Origin: Holophagaceae bacterium
GTDB taxonomy: Bacteria; Acidobacteriota; Holophagae; Holophagales; Holophagaceae
Direction: 5' to 3'
NCBI GenBank assembly: GCA_003165415.1
Contig: PLUC01000230.1
Span: 1-56,440, forward strand
DNA: 56,440 bases
Position numbers and translations under genes: made by a program. The notes beneath the pieces are model-generated. The model was given only the letters and a program-made list of their open reading frames with translations. It did no database searches and was not told the origin of the DNA. Every line of letters starts with the position of its first letter. Within the stretch, counting starts at the first letter, position 1. This document shows positions 48,340 through 56,440 of this stretch, in pieces.

Positions 48340-49962
48340 ATGCCGACTGAAGCCCATCCAGAGATCCAGACCTTGCTCCAGGAGCTGGTCGCGGTCCGCA
48401 GCGATACCGGCACCACCCAGGAATTGGCCATGGCCGACAAACTGCTGTCGGTGCTCCGGGCCGACCCTTATTTCGTCCGGCACCCGGAGCGTTGCGGGGC
48501 CTTCGAGCAGGGGGACGTGCTGCACCGGCCGGTGGTGTGGGGGTTGCGCCCGGGGCGCACCCCGCGCACGGTAGTCCTGCTAGGACACTACGACACGGTG
48601 GAGATCGACTGCTACGGCGCCCTCAAACCGTACGCCACGGATCCGCCCGCCCTGAAGGCGCGCATGCGGCAACAGGAGATCCACGATCCGGGCCTGCGCC
48701 GGGACCTGGACGACGACGCCTGGGGCTTTGGCCGGGGCATGGCCGATATGAAGGCCGGGCTGGCCATCAACCTGCACACTCTGCTGACCCGGGAGGAGGG
48801 GGAGGCCGGGGTGCTGTTCCTGGCAGTGCCGGACGAGGAACGGATGTCCTCGGGGGCCATCCAGGCGGTCCCCCTGCTGCACGGCCTCCAGCAGCGTTTC
48901 GGCCTGGACTACCGGCTGCTGGTGCTCACTGAGCCCGAGACCACCACCGGAGAGGACCTGGGGGTGGTGCGGGTGACCGGAGGGGGCACAGGCAAGATCC
49001 TCCCGGTGGTGCTGGCCAAGGGGGTGCTGACCCATGCCGCCCGCATCCTGGAGGGCCTCAATTCCGCCCTCATGCTGGCGGAGATCGTGCGCAGCGTGGA
49101 ACTGGACACCGGCCTGGTCTCCGGGGACCGGGGCCAATTCGTGCAGCCCCCGGCCACCCAGATCCTGCGCGACCTGAAGTCCGGCTACGATGTTTCGGTG
49201 CCGGAATACTCGGCGGCCTGCTTCAACCTCATGTTCTTCCCCACCCGGTCTCCGTTGTCGCTGCTGGAGGACCTGCGGAGGATTTGCGCCAGAGCGGTGC
49301 ACCGGGTAGTGCGGCGGTACCACAAGGCCTTCGATACCATGGTCGGGATGGGCGCCATGGCCGAGACGGCCCGCCAGCGGTTTGTTCCGGAGGTCCTGAC
49401 CCTGGGCGAACTGGAACGGCGCCTGGGCGGAGCGCCGGACTTCGAAGCGTTCCGCCAAGCCACCCTGGACCAGCTCCAGGACCAGGTGCGCTCCGGGCGA
49501 TGCGCCCTTCCGGACGCCAGCATTCAGTATCTCAAGGCCATGGCCGAGCGGGGCGCCTTCCCCGGGCCGGCGGTGGTGCTCGGGATCTCTCCGCCGTACT
49601 ACCCGACGGTGAGCAACACGGCCATCGGCAAGGACGTCGCCCCTTACCTGGAGGGACTGGACGAATACCTGCGCACCCGATACGCCAGCCGCCTGGAATA
49701 CCTGCCGTACCGCCCCAGCATCACCGACCTGAGCTACACCTCCTGCCCGGATCCCAAGGCGGAGCGGTGCCTGCTTGACAACGTGGCTCTGGCGCCGGCC
49801 CTCTATGATGTCCCGGTGGAGCAGATCGCTCAGCTGAACCTACCGGTGCTGGCGTTGGGTCCCAACGGACGGGAGATCCACCGGGCGGGAGAGCATGTCT
49901 ACCTGCCGGACGTCACCGGGCGGATCCCGGACGTGGTGGCGGCGATCATCGACCGCGTCTAG
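48340..49962 (+). CDS. M20 family peptidase, RocB-like
   Basis: A 540-residue M20-family metallohydrolase whose length and motifs match RocB, the arginine-utilisation protein of uncertain reaction. Metal and catalytic regions: VLLGHYDTVEIDCYG, GFGRGMADMKAGLAINLHTL and AVPDEERMSSGAIQAV. LPVVLAKGVLTHAARILEGL is the RocB-type dimerisation region, and SNTAIGKDVAPYLEGL lies toward the C-terminus. It probably hydrolyses an amide or peptide bond of an amino-acid derivative in the cytoplasm. I chose ATG 48340 (MPTEAHPEI); a TTG at 48325 is possible. It lies 34 bp past the GcvPB-like remnant. Confidence 0.83.
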   Translation: MPTEAHPEIQTLLQELVAVRSDTGTTQELAMADKLLSVLRADPYFVRHPERCGAFEQGDVLHRPVVWGLRPGRTPRTVVLLGHYDTVEIDCYGALKPYATDPPALKARMRQQEIHDPGLRRDLDDDAWGFGRGMADMKAGLAINLHTLLTREEGEAGVLFLAVPDEERMSSGAIQAVPLLHGLQQRFGLDYRLLVLTEPETTTGEDLGVVRVTGGGTGKILPVVLAKGVLTHAARILEGLNSALMLAEIVRSVELDTGLVSGDRGQFVQPPATQILRDLKSGYDVSVPEYSAACFNLMFFPTRSPLSLLEDLRRICARAVHRVVRRYHKAFDTMVGMGAMAETARQRFVPEVLTLGELERRLGGAPDFEAFRQATLDQLQDQVRSGRCALPDASIQYLKAMAERGAFPGPAVVLGISPPYYPTVSNTAIGKDVAPYLEGLDEYLRTRYASRLEYLPYRPSITDLSYTSCPDPKAERCLLDNVALAPALYDVPVEQIAQLNLPVLALGPNGREIHRAGEHVYLPDVTGRIPDVVAAIIDRV

Positions 49963-50060
49963 GAATGCCTTCCAACGGGTTCGGTTGAAAATCATGGTAC
50001 CGCCGGTCTCGGCTTTCCATCCGTAGCCGGACACAGGCTTCCGTCCTCCTGGAGGTTGCC

Positions 50061-51482
50061 ATGAAGGTCGATCGGATCGTGCAGGCGCCCCATGTGTACA
50101 CCCTGGAAGGGGCAGGGGTCGGGTACCGAGCGGACACCGCCCTGGTGATCGATCGGGGCAGAATCATCGACCTGGTCGAAGCTGCGACCGTGGCCGACCG
50201 CTACCAGACCGAGGGCAGCCTGGTGCTGGACCACCATGCGTTGTTCCCGGGCTTCATCGACGCCCACATGCACATGGCCATCTCCATCCTGCGGGGACTG
50301 GCCCAGGATACCGGTCACTGGATGATGTACGGTGTGCAGCCCTTCATCGCGCCGCTCCGGCCCGAGGACCGCAGGGTCGGCAATCGGCTCGCCCTGGTGG
50401 AGGCGGTCAGGGCCGGCACCACCACCCTGGGCGACTTCGAGGGAGACATGGAGCCCGTGTGCGAGCTGGTGGCCCAGGTGGGCGTGCGGGGCAACCTGGC
50501 CCAGACTATCCGGGACGCGGAGCACCGGACCTACACCGTGGGTGAGCTGTACCACTTCAACCCGGACCTGGGGCGGCGGAGCCTGGAGAGCAACCTGGCC
50601 CTTCACGACCGCTGGCACGGCAAAGCCGACGGCCGGATCCGGATCCTGTTCGGGCCCCAGGCCGCCGATTTCGCCAGCCGGGAGTTGCTGCTGGAGGTCC
50701 AGCACCAGGCTAAGGCGCGCGGCGCCCGGATCCACATGCATGTCCAGCAGGGCGACCGGGAGACCCACCAGATCGTGGCGCGCTACGGCCAGCGCCCGAT
50801 CGAGTGGCTGCGGGAGATCGGCTACCTGGACTCGAGCCTGATCGCGGTGCATCTCACCGACGCCGACGCCCAGGAAGCGGCGGTGGTGGCGGCCAGCGGG
50901 GCCTCCATGGTGGTCTGCCCGGGCTCCATCGGCATCATCGACGGCATCGTGCCGCCCTCGGTGGCATTCCAGGAGGCCGGCGGCCTCTGCGGGCTGGGTT
51001 CGGACCAGGCGCCGGGCAACAACTGCCACAACGTGATCAACGAGATGAAAATGGTGTGCTTGTTCAACAAGATCAAGTACCGGGATCCGGAGTGCATGCC
51101 GGCCTGGAAGGCCCTGCGCATGGCCACCATCGAAGGGGCCCGGGCGATCGGCCTGGGTGACGAGATCGGCTCCCTGGAAGTGGGCAAGCGGGCCGACTTC
51201 ATCGCCATCGACCTGACCGCGCCGTCCATGCTGCCGGTGTTCCGCAAACCCATGCGCAACATCGTGCCGAACCTGGTCTACAGCGCCCGGGGCAACGAGG
51301 TGGCGCTGTCGGTGGTGGACGGCCGGACCATCCTGCAGGACGGCAAGGTGCTCGGCATCGACGAGGAGACGCTGGCGGCGGACGCCGCCCGGTGCGCCGA
51401 GGTCATCGGCAGCCGGGCCGCACCGGAGTTCTGGGCCATCGACGGCTCCAACGCCGCCTTCATGCGGGAAGGCAAGCTCTGA
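50061..51482 (+). CDS. Amidohydrolase family protein (chlorohydrolase/deaminase-like)
   Basis: A 473-residue amidohydrolase of the AtzA/TrzN/SsnA group. Metal ligands in order: HMH in GFIDAHMHMAISILRGLA, His in RIHMHVQQGDRETH, His in LIAVHLTDADAQEA and Asp in GLGSDQAPGNNCHN. The C-terminal return is GSLEVGKRADFIAIDLTAPS. Family members deaminate or dehalogenate purine- and triazine-like rings or hydrolyse guanidino groups, so an N-rich substrate is likely. The ATG at 50061 has CCTGGAGGTTGCC in front. It is transcribed with the RocB-like gene 98 bp upstream, and converges on the saccharopine-dehydrogenase-like gene. Confidence 0.85.
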   Translation: MKVDRIVQAPHVYTLEGAGVGYRADTALVIDRGRIIDLVEAATVADRYQTEGSLVLDHHALFPGFIDAHMHMAISILRGLAQDTGHWMMYGVQPFIAPLRPEDRRVGNRLALVEAVRAGTTTLGDFEGDMEPVCELVAQVGVRGNLAQTIRDAEHRTYTVGELYHFNPDLGRRSLESNLALHDRWHGKADGRIRILFGPQAADFASRELLLEVQHQAKARGARIHMHVQQGDRETHQIVARYGQRPIEWLREIGYLDSSLIAVHLTDADAQEAAVVAASGASMVVCPGSIGIIDGIVPPSVAFQEAGGLCGLGSDQAPGNNCHNVINEMKMVCLFNKIKYRDPECMPAWKALRMATIEGARAIGLGDEIGSLEVGKRADFIAIDLTAPSMLPVFRKPMRNIVPNLVYSARGNEVALSVVDGRTILQDGKVLGIDEETLAADAARCAEVIGSRAAPEFWAIDGSNAAFMREGKL

Positions 51483-51565
51483 ACGGCCGGATGCCAGCGG
51501 TCTCTCTGGAGCTTCCCTCACCCAGGAAGCTGATCCGTTGCCCTAGGTTGGATGTCAAATTGGTG

Positions 51566-52891
51566 TCAGATCTCGACGGTGGCCTCCTGCAGCCGGATGC
51601 CTTCCGACTCCAGCTCCGCCAGGCATGGCCCGTACACCTCCGGCAGGGTGGGCATCACCAGCCCGGTGGTGGGGATCCGGCCTTCCAGGAACAGCCGCGC
51701 CACGATGGCCGGGGGCAGGCCGGTGGTGCGGGCGATGGAGGAATCCCCGTTGGGGATGCCGAAGTCGATCAGGGTGGAGGTGATCCGCCTGCGCTTGCTG
51801 GTGGCGGGGTAGAAGGCCACGAATTCATCCTTGAGAACGACCAGGTCCCGTTCCTCCGGGCGGTAGTAGAGGCGCTCGCCGAACAGCAGGCGCACCAGGT
51901 CCCGGCTGCAGCCGCAGGAGGCCGGGATCGGCCGGTCATCGAACAATCCCAGCCACTTCAGGCGCAGGAAGATGGCCGAGGCCGGCCGGAGGCCCAGCTT
52001 GGCGCACAGGGCCGCTTCGGCGCCGGGGGGATCGGCGGCGCCGCAACGCTTGGCCAGGAAGGCACGGAAGGTGAGGCCTTCGAGCTTCTCCCGCTCCTGG
52101 CTGAACAAACCCAGGGCGTTCATGGCGACAATGGTCTCGCTCCAGCCCACATAGCGGAAGGTGGCCCGGAAGATGGTCGTGGCCTCGGGGATGCCGTAAG
52201 TCTCCAGATACGGCAGGGAGTCGGCGTTGGCGTACACCTCGAACCAGCCAAGGCCTTCCACCTCTTCCAGGAAGGCGTGCTCGTAGGTGACCCCGTCGAG
52301 CCATTCCACCAGCTTGCCGTCCATCATGAAACTGGCGGTGCGCCGGGAGGCGCCGATGAGGCTTTCGGGCGCCCAGGACAGCTTGTAGCCCCATGGGTTG
52401 GTGTTGGCCTCGGCGGACGGGATGGCGCCGCAGATGGACCTGTACGACTCCACTCTGCCGCCTTCCGCGTGGATGGCGTTGATGCTCTTGGCGGCGGACA
52501 TGTGGTCGATGCCCGGGTCCACGCCCAGTTCGAACATCCAGGAGAGTCCCGCTTCCTTGACCTGAGGCTCCATGGCCTTGACGGCAGGGTCCACGTAGAC
52601 CGGGTGCACTAGGTTGGCGCTGGCCTTCAGGCAGGCGGGGGCCACCTGGTTGATGCTTTCCGCCGGAAGCAGGTTGATGACCAGGTCCGCCTTCTGGGAG
52701 GCGATGAAACCGGCAAGATCCTGGGGAAGGATTTGGTTCAAGGCCGTGGTGCGGGGGTGGTAGCCGGTGACCCGGGCCAGGCTCTCCCGCACCGCCTCCA
52801 CGACCGTCAGTTTCAGCCACTCGTATTTCTGCAGATACTGCACACAGGGCCGGGCGACGCGGCCGGCCCCCAGGATGAGCACATGTTTCAT
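51566..52891 (-). CDS. Saccharopine dehydrogenase family protein, second paralogue
   Basis: A 441-residue oxidoreductase with N-terminal Rossmann motif MKHVLILGAGRVARPCVQYL and the LYS9-type catalytic features LVHPVYVDPAVKAMEPQVKE, LSWMFELGVDPGIDHMSAAK and SYRSICGAIPSAEANTNPWG. It is closer to genuine saccharopine dehydrogenase (glutamate-forming), the second step of the saccharopine route of lysine metabolism, than the protein at 36921. No lysine-ketoglutarate reductase is in the window, so the direction and substrate are unproven. ATG at 52889-52891 follows GGAGGTCGCATC. It is divergent from the methyltransferase gene. Confidence 0.85.
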   Translation of the reverse strand: MKHVLILGAGRVARPCVQYLQKYEWLKLTVVEAVRESLARVTGYHPRTTALNQILPQDLAGFIASQKADLVINLLPAESINQVAPACLKASANLVHPVYVDPAVKAMEPQVKEAGLSWMFELGVDPGIDHMSAAKSINAIHAEGGRVESYRSICGAIPSAEANTNPWGYKLSWAPESLIGASRRTASFMMDGKLVEWLDGVTYEHAFLEEVEGLGWFEVYANADSLPYLETYGIPEATTIFRATFRYVGWSETIVAMNALGLFSQEREKLEGLTFRAFLAKRCGAADPPGAEAALCAKLGLRPASAIFLRLKWLGLFDDRPIPASCGCSRDLVRLLFGERLYYRPEERDLVVLKDEFVAFYPATSKRRRITSTLIDFGIPNGDSSIARTTGLPPAIVARLFLEGRIPTTGLVMPTLPEVYGPCLAELESEGIRLQEATVEI

Positions 52892-53090
52892 GATGCGACC
52901 TCCTCCACAAGGATCGTGCGGAAACCATGACAAATCTTTCAATTGGACCCAGCTAGTTATTAAAGAGATTAAGAGAACTCTATACTAGCATCATGGAAAC
53001 AGCCCTTGTGGCCCTGAGATGCGCCTCGGGGTGCGTCCAGTTCCATCGCCAGGAGAACAAGTCCACCCTTGATGCACAAGGAGACATTAA

Positions 53091-53819
53091 ATGAGCATGG
53101 ATTACGACAGTCTAGCTGCGGAATATGCCCAGCACCGCCGCATCCACCCGGGAGTGCTGAAGCGCCTGATCGAGGGTGGGCAGTTGACCTTCGCCTCGCG
53201 GATCCTGGACGTTGGCTGTGGCACCGGGAACTATCTGGTTGCCCTCGAGCAGACCGTGGGCTGCGAAGGCTGGGGGATCGAACCCTCAGCGGAGATGATG
53301 ACGAAGGCTAAGGCCAACGCGGCATCCGCCCGAATCAAAGAGGGAAGGGCGGAGTGCATGGACTTTCCCGACGGATTCTTCGACCTGGTGTTGTCCGTGG
53401 ACGTGATCCATCACGTGGAAGACCGGCCCACTCACTTCCAGGAGGCAGCCCGGGTCCTGAAACGGGGTGGGTTTGTCTGTACGACGACGGATTCGGAGGA
53501 GATCATCCGACACCGCGAACCACTGTCCACCCATTTTCCTGAGACCATCGAAGTGGAACTCCAGCGATATCCCCGGATCTTGGATCTGCGGGAAATGATG
53601 ACGATGGCTGGTTTCACCGGAATCCGGGAGGAGGTGGTTGAGTTCCGCAGCACCATCACGGACATTCAGTCGTACCGCGACAAGGCATTCTCCTCGCTTC
53701 ATCTCATCGACCTGGAAGCCTTCGAGCGCGGCATCCAGCGGCTGGAAACCGACCTCCGCGAAAGGGGCTCCGTGGCGTGGTGGTCGCGGTATTTGATATT
53801 GTGGGGAAGAAAGCCCTGA
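53091..53819 (+). CDS. Class I SAM-dependent methyltransferase
   Basis: A 242-residue cytoplasmic methyltransferase. Motif I is ILDVGCGTGNYLVALE and the acidic residue after strand 2 is in WGIEPSAEMM. DLVLSVDVIHHVEDRPTHFQ carries motif IV-type residues, as in UbiE/Methyltransf_11 enzymes. The acceptor is unknown; given the amidinotransferase remnant and amidohydrolases nearby, a nitrogen or small-acid acceptor is possible. The ATG at 53091 follows AAGGAGACATTAA. TATACT at 52981-52986 is a possible -10 for it. Confidence 0.82.
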   Translation: MSMDYDSLAAEYAQHRRIHPGVLKRLIEGGQLTFASRILDVGCGTGNYLVALEQTVGCEGWGIEPSAEMMTKAKANAASARIKEGRAECMDFPDGFFDLVLSVDVIHHVEDRPTHFQEAARVLKRGGFVCTTTDSEEIIRHREPLSTHFPETIEVELQRYPRILDLREMMTMAGFTGIREEVVEFRSTITDIQSYRDKAFSSLHLIDLEAFERGIQRLETDLRERGSVAWWSRYLILWGRKP

Positions 53820-54055
53820 TCAACGTGTGTTTGGGCGGGGCTGTCTGATCTGAGCCCGGTCCGCTGAAATCAACATTTGGGGTCCACCTGCGTGGCAACG
53901 ACCCTGCAGTGGGCCAGAATGGTGTTCCGTTCCCCGGCCTCGCACACAGTATCGGCGGCGAGGGCGTCGCACATCGGATGGGAGCCGAGAGGTCCTCGGC
54001 GCGATGCTTGAGGACAACTTCGAGGTTTTCACCGGCGTGGTCATGCTCGGTACCG
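53820..54055. other. Gene-free stretch with possible decayed coding fragments
   Basis: No intact gene. On the minus strand about 53880-53990 one frame reads SHPMCDALAADTVCEAGERN and ends VATQVDPKC. On the plus strand, before the stop at 54072, another reads LEDNFEVFTGVVMLGTVVRS. Both look like pieces of former proteins, but neither has a start nor a family I recognise. Confidence 0.3.
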
Positions 54056-54200
54056 TGGTCAGGTCTGATTAGTCTAACTATTAAAATTAGCCGACTTAAA
54101 TACTAAACAATAGTCGTCCGCACTTGACAGGGGAAGGATTCGGCATAAGATCAATTGACAAACTAATTAATTTATTCATCCAAAAATCCGTCTTCGATCA
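54056..54200 (+). promoter_or_regulatory. Regulatory module copy 3, upstream of the GntR gene
   Basis: Homology to the region before the gene at 36921 begins at CCGTGGTCAGG, continues through AT-rich sequence and includes the box TCCGCACTTGACAGG with TTGACA at 54124-54129. The 16-bp palindrome of the other two copies is not preserved here (TTTATTCATCCAAAAATCC instead). Confidence 0.55.
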
Positions 54201-54258
54201 TCCGGCTTTATTGAAAATCAATGGATCGAAGCACCTTCCGGTTTCATGCGAGGTAACC

Positions 54259-54963
54259 GTGATTACCGATTCCAATACCAAGATCAACCAAGAGGAGGTG
54301 GCCTACCGAGCCATGATTCGGATGATAGTCATGAACCACTTCAGGCCTGGGGATTCCCTGTTGGAAACCATCCTGGCGGAAAAGCTGGGGCTCAGCAGGA
54401 CGCCGGTCTCCCATGCCCTCGACCGACTCCTGGCCGAAGGTTTTCTGGAAAAGCGCAGCAAGAGGGGTTACTTCATCCCCTTGCCAGATCCCATGGATGC
54501 AGAGCATGTGTTCTCAGTCCGGCAACTCCTTGAGGGCGAAGCGGCAGCCGAGGCTGCCGCGGCGTTCAGGCCGGAGGACATGGACAAGTTGGAAACACTC
54601 ATGCAGGAATCCAATAATTCGATAAAACGGAAAGATAAAGAGCTTTTTTCAATCACGAATGAGAACTTCCACCTGGGGATTGCGAAGCTTTCAGGCAACC
54701 CTTACCTGGAAAGGTACGTCAGGCAGGTTTTCTGGCGCTCCAATCTGTATATTTTCTTCTTCGACGGCTTCTACCGGAACAGGGGTAACTCCATACCGTT
54801 CCAGAAGACTCCAGAGCAGCACCAGCGGGTCCTGGATGCGATCAGGGCCAAAGATGGAATCTTGGCTAGGAGGTTGATGCAAGAACATATTCTCTATACA
54901 TACGAAAGCATGGTTTCAGTGCTTAACGTCTCAGCCGTCACTCTGGGATGCGGGGCTGACTAA
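54259..54963 (+). CDS. GntR family regulator, FadR/FCD type
   Basis: A 234-residue transcription factor. The winged HTH spans about residues 12-75 (GDSLLETILAEKLGLSRTPV, then ALDRLLAEGFLEKRSKRGYF). The helical FCD effector domain follows, with its metal-site pattern in ITNENFHLGIAKLSGNPYLE and EQHQRVLDAIRAKDGILARR. I chose GTG at 54259, preceded by GCGAGGTAACC, because it gives the normal family length; the frame is open from 54124 but that part overlaps the promoter box. FCD regulators usually respond to small carboxylates or amino acids. A copy of the shared promoter module lies just upstream, so autoregulation and control of the gene at 36921 are plausible. Confidence 0.85.
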   Translation: MITDSNTKINQEEVAYRAMIRMIVMNHFRPGDSLLETILAEKLGLSRTPVSHALDRLLAEGFLEKRSKRGYFIPLPDPMDAEHVFSVRQLLEGEAAAEAAAAFRPEDMDKLETLMQESNNSIKRKDKELFSITNENFHLGIAKLSGNPYLERYVRQVFWRSNLYIFFFDGFYRNRGNSIPFQKTPEQHQRVLDAIRAKDGILARRLMQEHILYTYESMVSVLNVSAVTLGCGAD

Positions 54964-55222
54964 AGACTCAGGTCATTGAATATTTATCCACACGTCCCCC
55001 CGGGGCGGGCATGTCCTACTCCGCTTTTTCTCAAAACCAACTTCCCGCGAATGTGGTCATGCCATGCCCCGATGGCCCTGGAGTTGAGCCATCGGGCTTA
55101 GGTGCTCAAGCCAGGGTGGATCGAGATGGAAGGCGAGGGTATCGTCCTGTTGGAGGATCCACGGGTCCAGTCCAGTCATTTGGAATTTCCATTAAGGTCG
55201 TCTAAGGTAAAGGAGTGAGAAA
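54964..55222. other. Intergenic region with a hairpin
   Basis: No gene seen. A perfect 9-bp stem, CCCGATGGC (55068-55076) with GCCATCGGG (55088-55096), may end the GntR transcript, though no T-run follows. The stretch ends in AAAGGAGTGAGAAA before the next start. Confidence 0.4.
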
Positions 55223-55942
55223 ATGAACTTTGCCAAAGCTAATTCTCCGGGAAAACCGGTCGGCATCCTCAAGTGGGAAGCGGGCCAGGGGGTCACCCTG
55301 TCCCAGTTGGAGCAGATCCCGGGAAACGTCATGCATCCGGACACGTTCCCCTTCCCGATCATGTTCAAGGAGGTCAAGGGGGCATGCTATTCAACCCTGA
55401 TCGAGCACTTTGATCCGGCCCTGATCCAGCATTCCATCCACGCCGCCAGCGAGTTGGCCTCGGCAGGGGCGAGGTTCATCAGCACCAGTTGCGGGTTCAA
55501 CATCATCATGCAGGATGTGTTGGCCAACGCCGTCGATCTTCCCGTGTGCACCTCAAGCCTGCTCCAGGTCCCGGTCGTGCTCAAGATGCTCCAGCAGGGT
55601 TCGGCGGTCGGCATTGTCACCGCAGACAAGAAGCACCTGACGGCGGCTCACCTGCGACAGGCGGGGATCACCGAAGACATGAAGGTCTTCATCACGGGGA
55701 TTGAAGATGTGGGCGAGTTTCGCAAGGTGCGCATGGACCCCGACGCCATTCTCGACGTGGAGAGGTTCAGGAGTGAAGTCATCGAGGCGGTCAGGAACCT
55801 GGTCGGACAGCATCCTGCCATCAAGGCCATCGTACTGGAATGCACGGATCTACCCCCGTGCTCGGAAGCCATTCGGAGGGAACTGCGCATCCCCGTGTTT
55901 GATTATGTAACCATGATGAATTGGATGTTCGCCGCCACTTGA
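55223..55942 (+). CDS. Aspartate/glutamate racemase family protein
   Basis: A 239-residue member of the Asp/Glu/hydantoin racemase superfamily, cofactor-independent enzymes using two cysteines. Both are visible: Cys in ARFISTSCGFNIIM and Cys in KAIVLECTDLPPCSEAIRRE. The N-terminus (KPVGILKWEAGQGVTLSQLE) and PVFDYVTMMNWMFAA at the end fit uncharacterised relatives rather than MurI. It may racemise an amino acid so that L-specific enzymes of the island can use it; decarboxylase relatives (maleate/arylmalonate type) are the alternative. The ATG at 55223 follows AAAGGAGTGAGAAA. It is the last protein gene before tRNA-Gln. Confidence 0.82.
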   Translation: MNFAKANSPGKPVGILKWEAGQGVTLSQLEQIPGNVMHPDTFPFPIMFKEVKGACYSTLIEHFDPALIQHSIHAASELASAGARFISTSCGFNIIMQDVLANAVDLPVCTSSLLQVPVVLKMLQQGSAVGIVTADKKHLTAAHLRQAGITEDMKVFITGIEDVGEFRKVRMDPDAILDVERFRSEVIEAVRNLVGQHPAIKAIVLECTDLPPCSEAIRRELRIPVFDYVTMMNWMFAAT

Positions 55943-56285
55943 CTTGACCTGCCCGTCCAGGACGGTCCCATGCGGCCTTCCCCCTGGCTGGATTCGCCAG
56001 GGTGGCCGCACGGATGAGCAGACTCGAAGCGGCGGTGCGTCTGAGCTGGGAGGAGGGAGCGTCAGGCGTTCGTGATGGTTCACGCCAAAGCTCGACCGGT
56101 TGGTCGGGCCACTCGTTGGTTGGGGAGGAAGGATTCGCTGCGCTCCGCAGCACTGGCTGCGCCCGGGCATCCGCCTGTGGCGGACCGCCGCGCACGCAGG
56201 CGTGCGCGGCTTGCCCTACCGGCGCGCCATTGCTGATTCGATTCCTTCCTCAATGGATCAAGGCCCCTCCGGGGCCTTGGTCAGA
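55943..56285. other. Gene-free region with hairpin cluster and partial tRNA repeat
   Basis: No gene seen. The region holds a 21-bp copy of the tRNA-Gln 3' end (56117-56137). Three perfect hairpins follow: GCTGCG/CGCAGC (56137-56151), TCCGCC/GGCGGA (56170-56184) and CCGCGCACGC/GCGTGCGCGG (56188-56209). Last comes the stem AAGGCCCC/GGGGCCTT (56260-56278), placed as a terminator for the leftward tRNA but without a T-run. Confidence 0.6.
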
Positions 56286-56306
56286 TGGTTGGGGAGGAAG
56301 GATTCG
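56117..56306. repeat. 21-bp direct repeat of tRNA-Gln 3' end (56117-56137 / 56286-56306)
   Basis: TGGTTGGGGAGGAAGGATTCG occurs at both places. The right copy is the last 21 nt of the tRNA gene (T arm through CCA), the classic core of an attachment site for tRNA-targeting integrases. Confidence 0.7.
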
Positions 56307-56360
56307 AACCCTCGATACGCAGGATCAAAACCTGCTGCCTTACCACTTGGCTACTCCCCA
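56286..56360 (-). tRNA. tRNA-Gln(UUG)
   Basis: The 75-nt minus-strand sequence has acceptor stem TGGGGAG pairing with CTCCCCA, discriminator A and encoded CCA. The D arm is GCCAAGTGGTAAGGC. The anticodon stem GCAGG/CCTGC has loop TTTTGAT (anticodon TTG). The T arm contains GGTTCGAATCC. The U1-A72 pair is typical of glutamine tRNAs. Confidence 0.93.
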
Positions 56361-56403
56361 GCGAGCCTGGATTCTAGCGTGATCCCGGGCAGGGAGTCCA
56401 GCC

Positions 56404-56440
56404 CCACTCCATGCACGGGCTCTGCCCGGGCATGGAGTGG
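56404..56440. terminator. Long hairpin at the right edge
   Basis: CCACTCCATGC (56404-56414) pairs with GCATGGAGTGG (56430-56440), and CGGGC with GCCCG inside, around a TCT loop. The structure touches the window end, so whether a T-run follows is unknown. It could be a terminator for a gene to the right or a palindromic repeat element. Confidence 0.5.

Noticed and set aside
1-56440. CRISPR array
   Set aside because: No regularly spaced repeats of 24-40 bp with unique spacers were seen. The only tandem array is the 11-bp repeat at 47844-47887.

Overview
The window is chromosomal DNA from a high-GC bacterium with strong GC3 bias. I infer a member of Acidobacteriota class Holophagae (Geothrix/Holophaga-like), from the GC-rich coding, the bacillithiol gene bshA and the gene repertoire. 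This is an inference, since no rRNA or other marker is present.

Layout. (1) 1-841: edge of an integrated element beside a CAU tRNA (partial ORF, small HTH protein, an 18-bp inverted repeat, two terminators). (2) 854-8584: housekeeping genes (bshA, YggT, DivIVA, phosphoglucomutase) holding a tandem duplication of a secreted leucine-rich-repeat protein; the duplication carried its promoter and the last codons of the phosphoglucomutase gene. (3) 8751-23478: five tightly packed plus-strand genes for exported proteins: a propeller protein, a VIT/VWA-like protein, a 2464-residue TPR-like protein, an unknown exported protein, and a protein with PBP transpeptidase motifs joined to a SpoIID-like domain. 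Three of the four junctions are 4-bp stop/start overlaps. This is the best candidate for an undescribed envelope machine. (4) 23417-25898: a secreted helical protein, a surface-protein remnant and an EamA transporter. (5) 25947-30118: LysR regulator, broken class V aminotransferase, dicarboxylate/amino-acid symporter, PhzF-family enzyme. (6) 30138-34174: minus-strand block pmbA (tldE), macro-domain protein, and a fusion of dephospho-CoA kinase (CoaE) with TldD. (7) 34299-55942: an amino-acid-type catabolic island with a LIV-type ABC transporter, two saccharopine-dehydrogenase-like proteins, two SDRs, GcvPA/GcvPB-like proteins, RocB-like M20 peptidase, two amidohydrolases, a methyltransferase, a GntR regulator and an Asp/Glu racemase-family protein. 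(8) 55943-56440: tRNA-Gln(UUG) with a 21-bp duplication of its 3' end and a cluster of hairpins.

How it fits together. The island looks built for uptake and breakdown of amino acids or N-substituted amino acids, but it is decaying. The GcvPB-like gene lacks its PLP-lysine region and is frameshifted at four copies of an 11-bp repeat. One SDR has an internal deletion. A divergent gene pair has lost both 5' halves at a single point. Class V aminotransferase pieces lie 16 kb apart. Three copies of one promoter module (upstream of a saccharopine-dehydrogenase-like gene, of its truncated inverted copy, and of the GntR gene) suggest one regulon, and two of them flank the ABC transporter block as inverted repeats.
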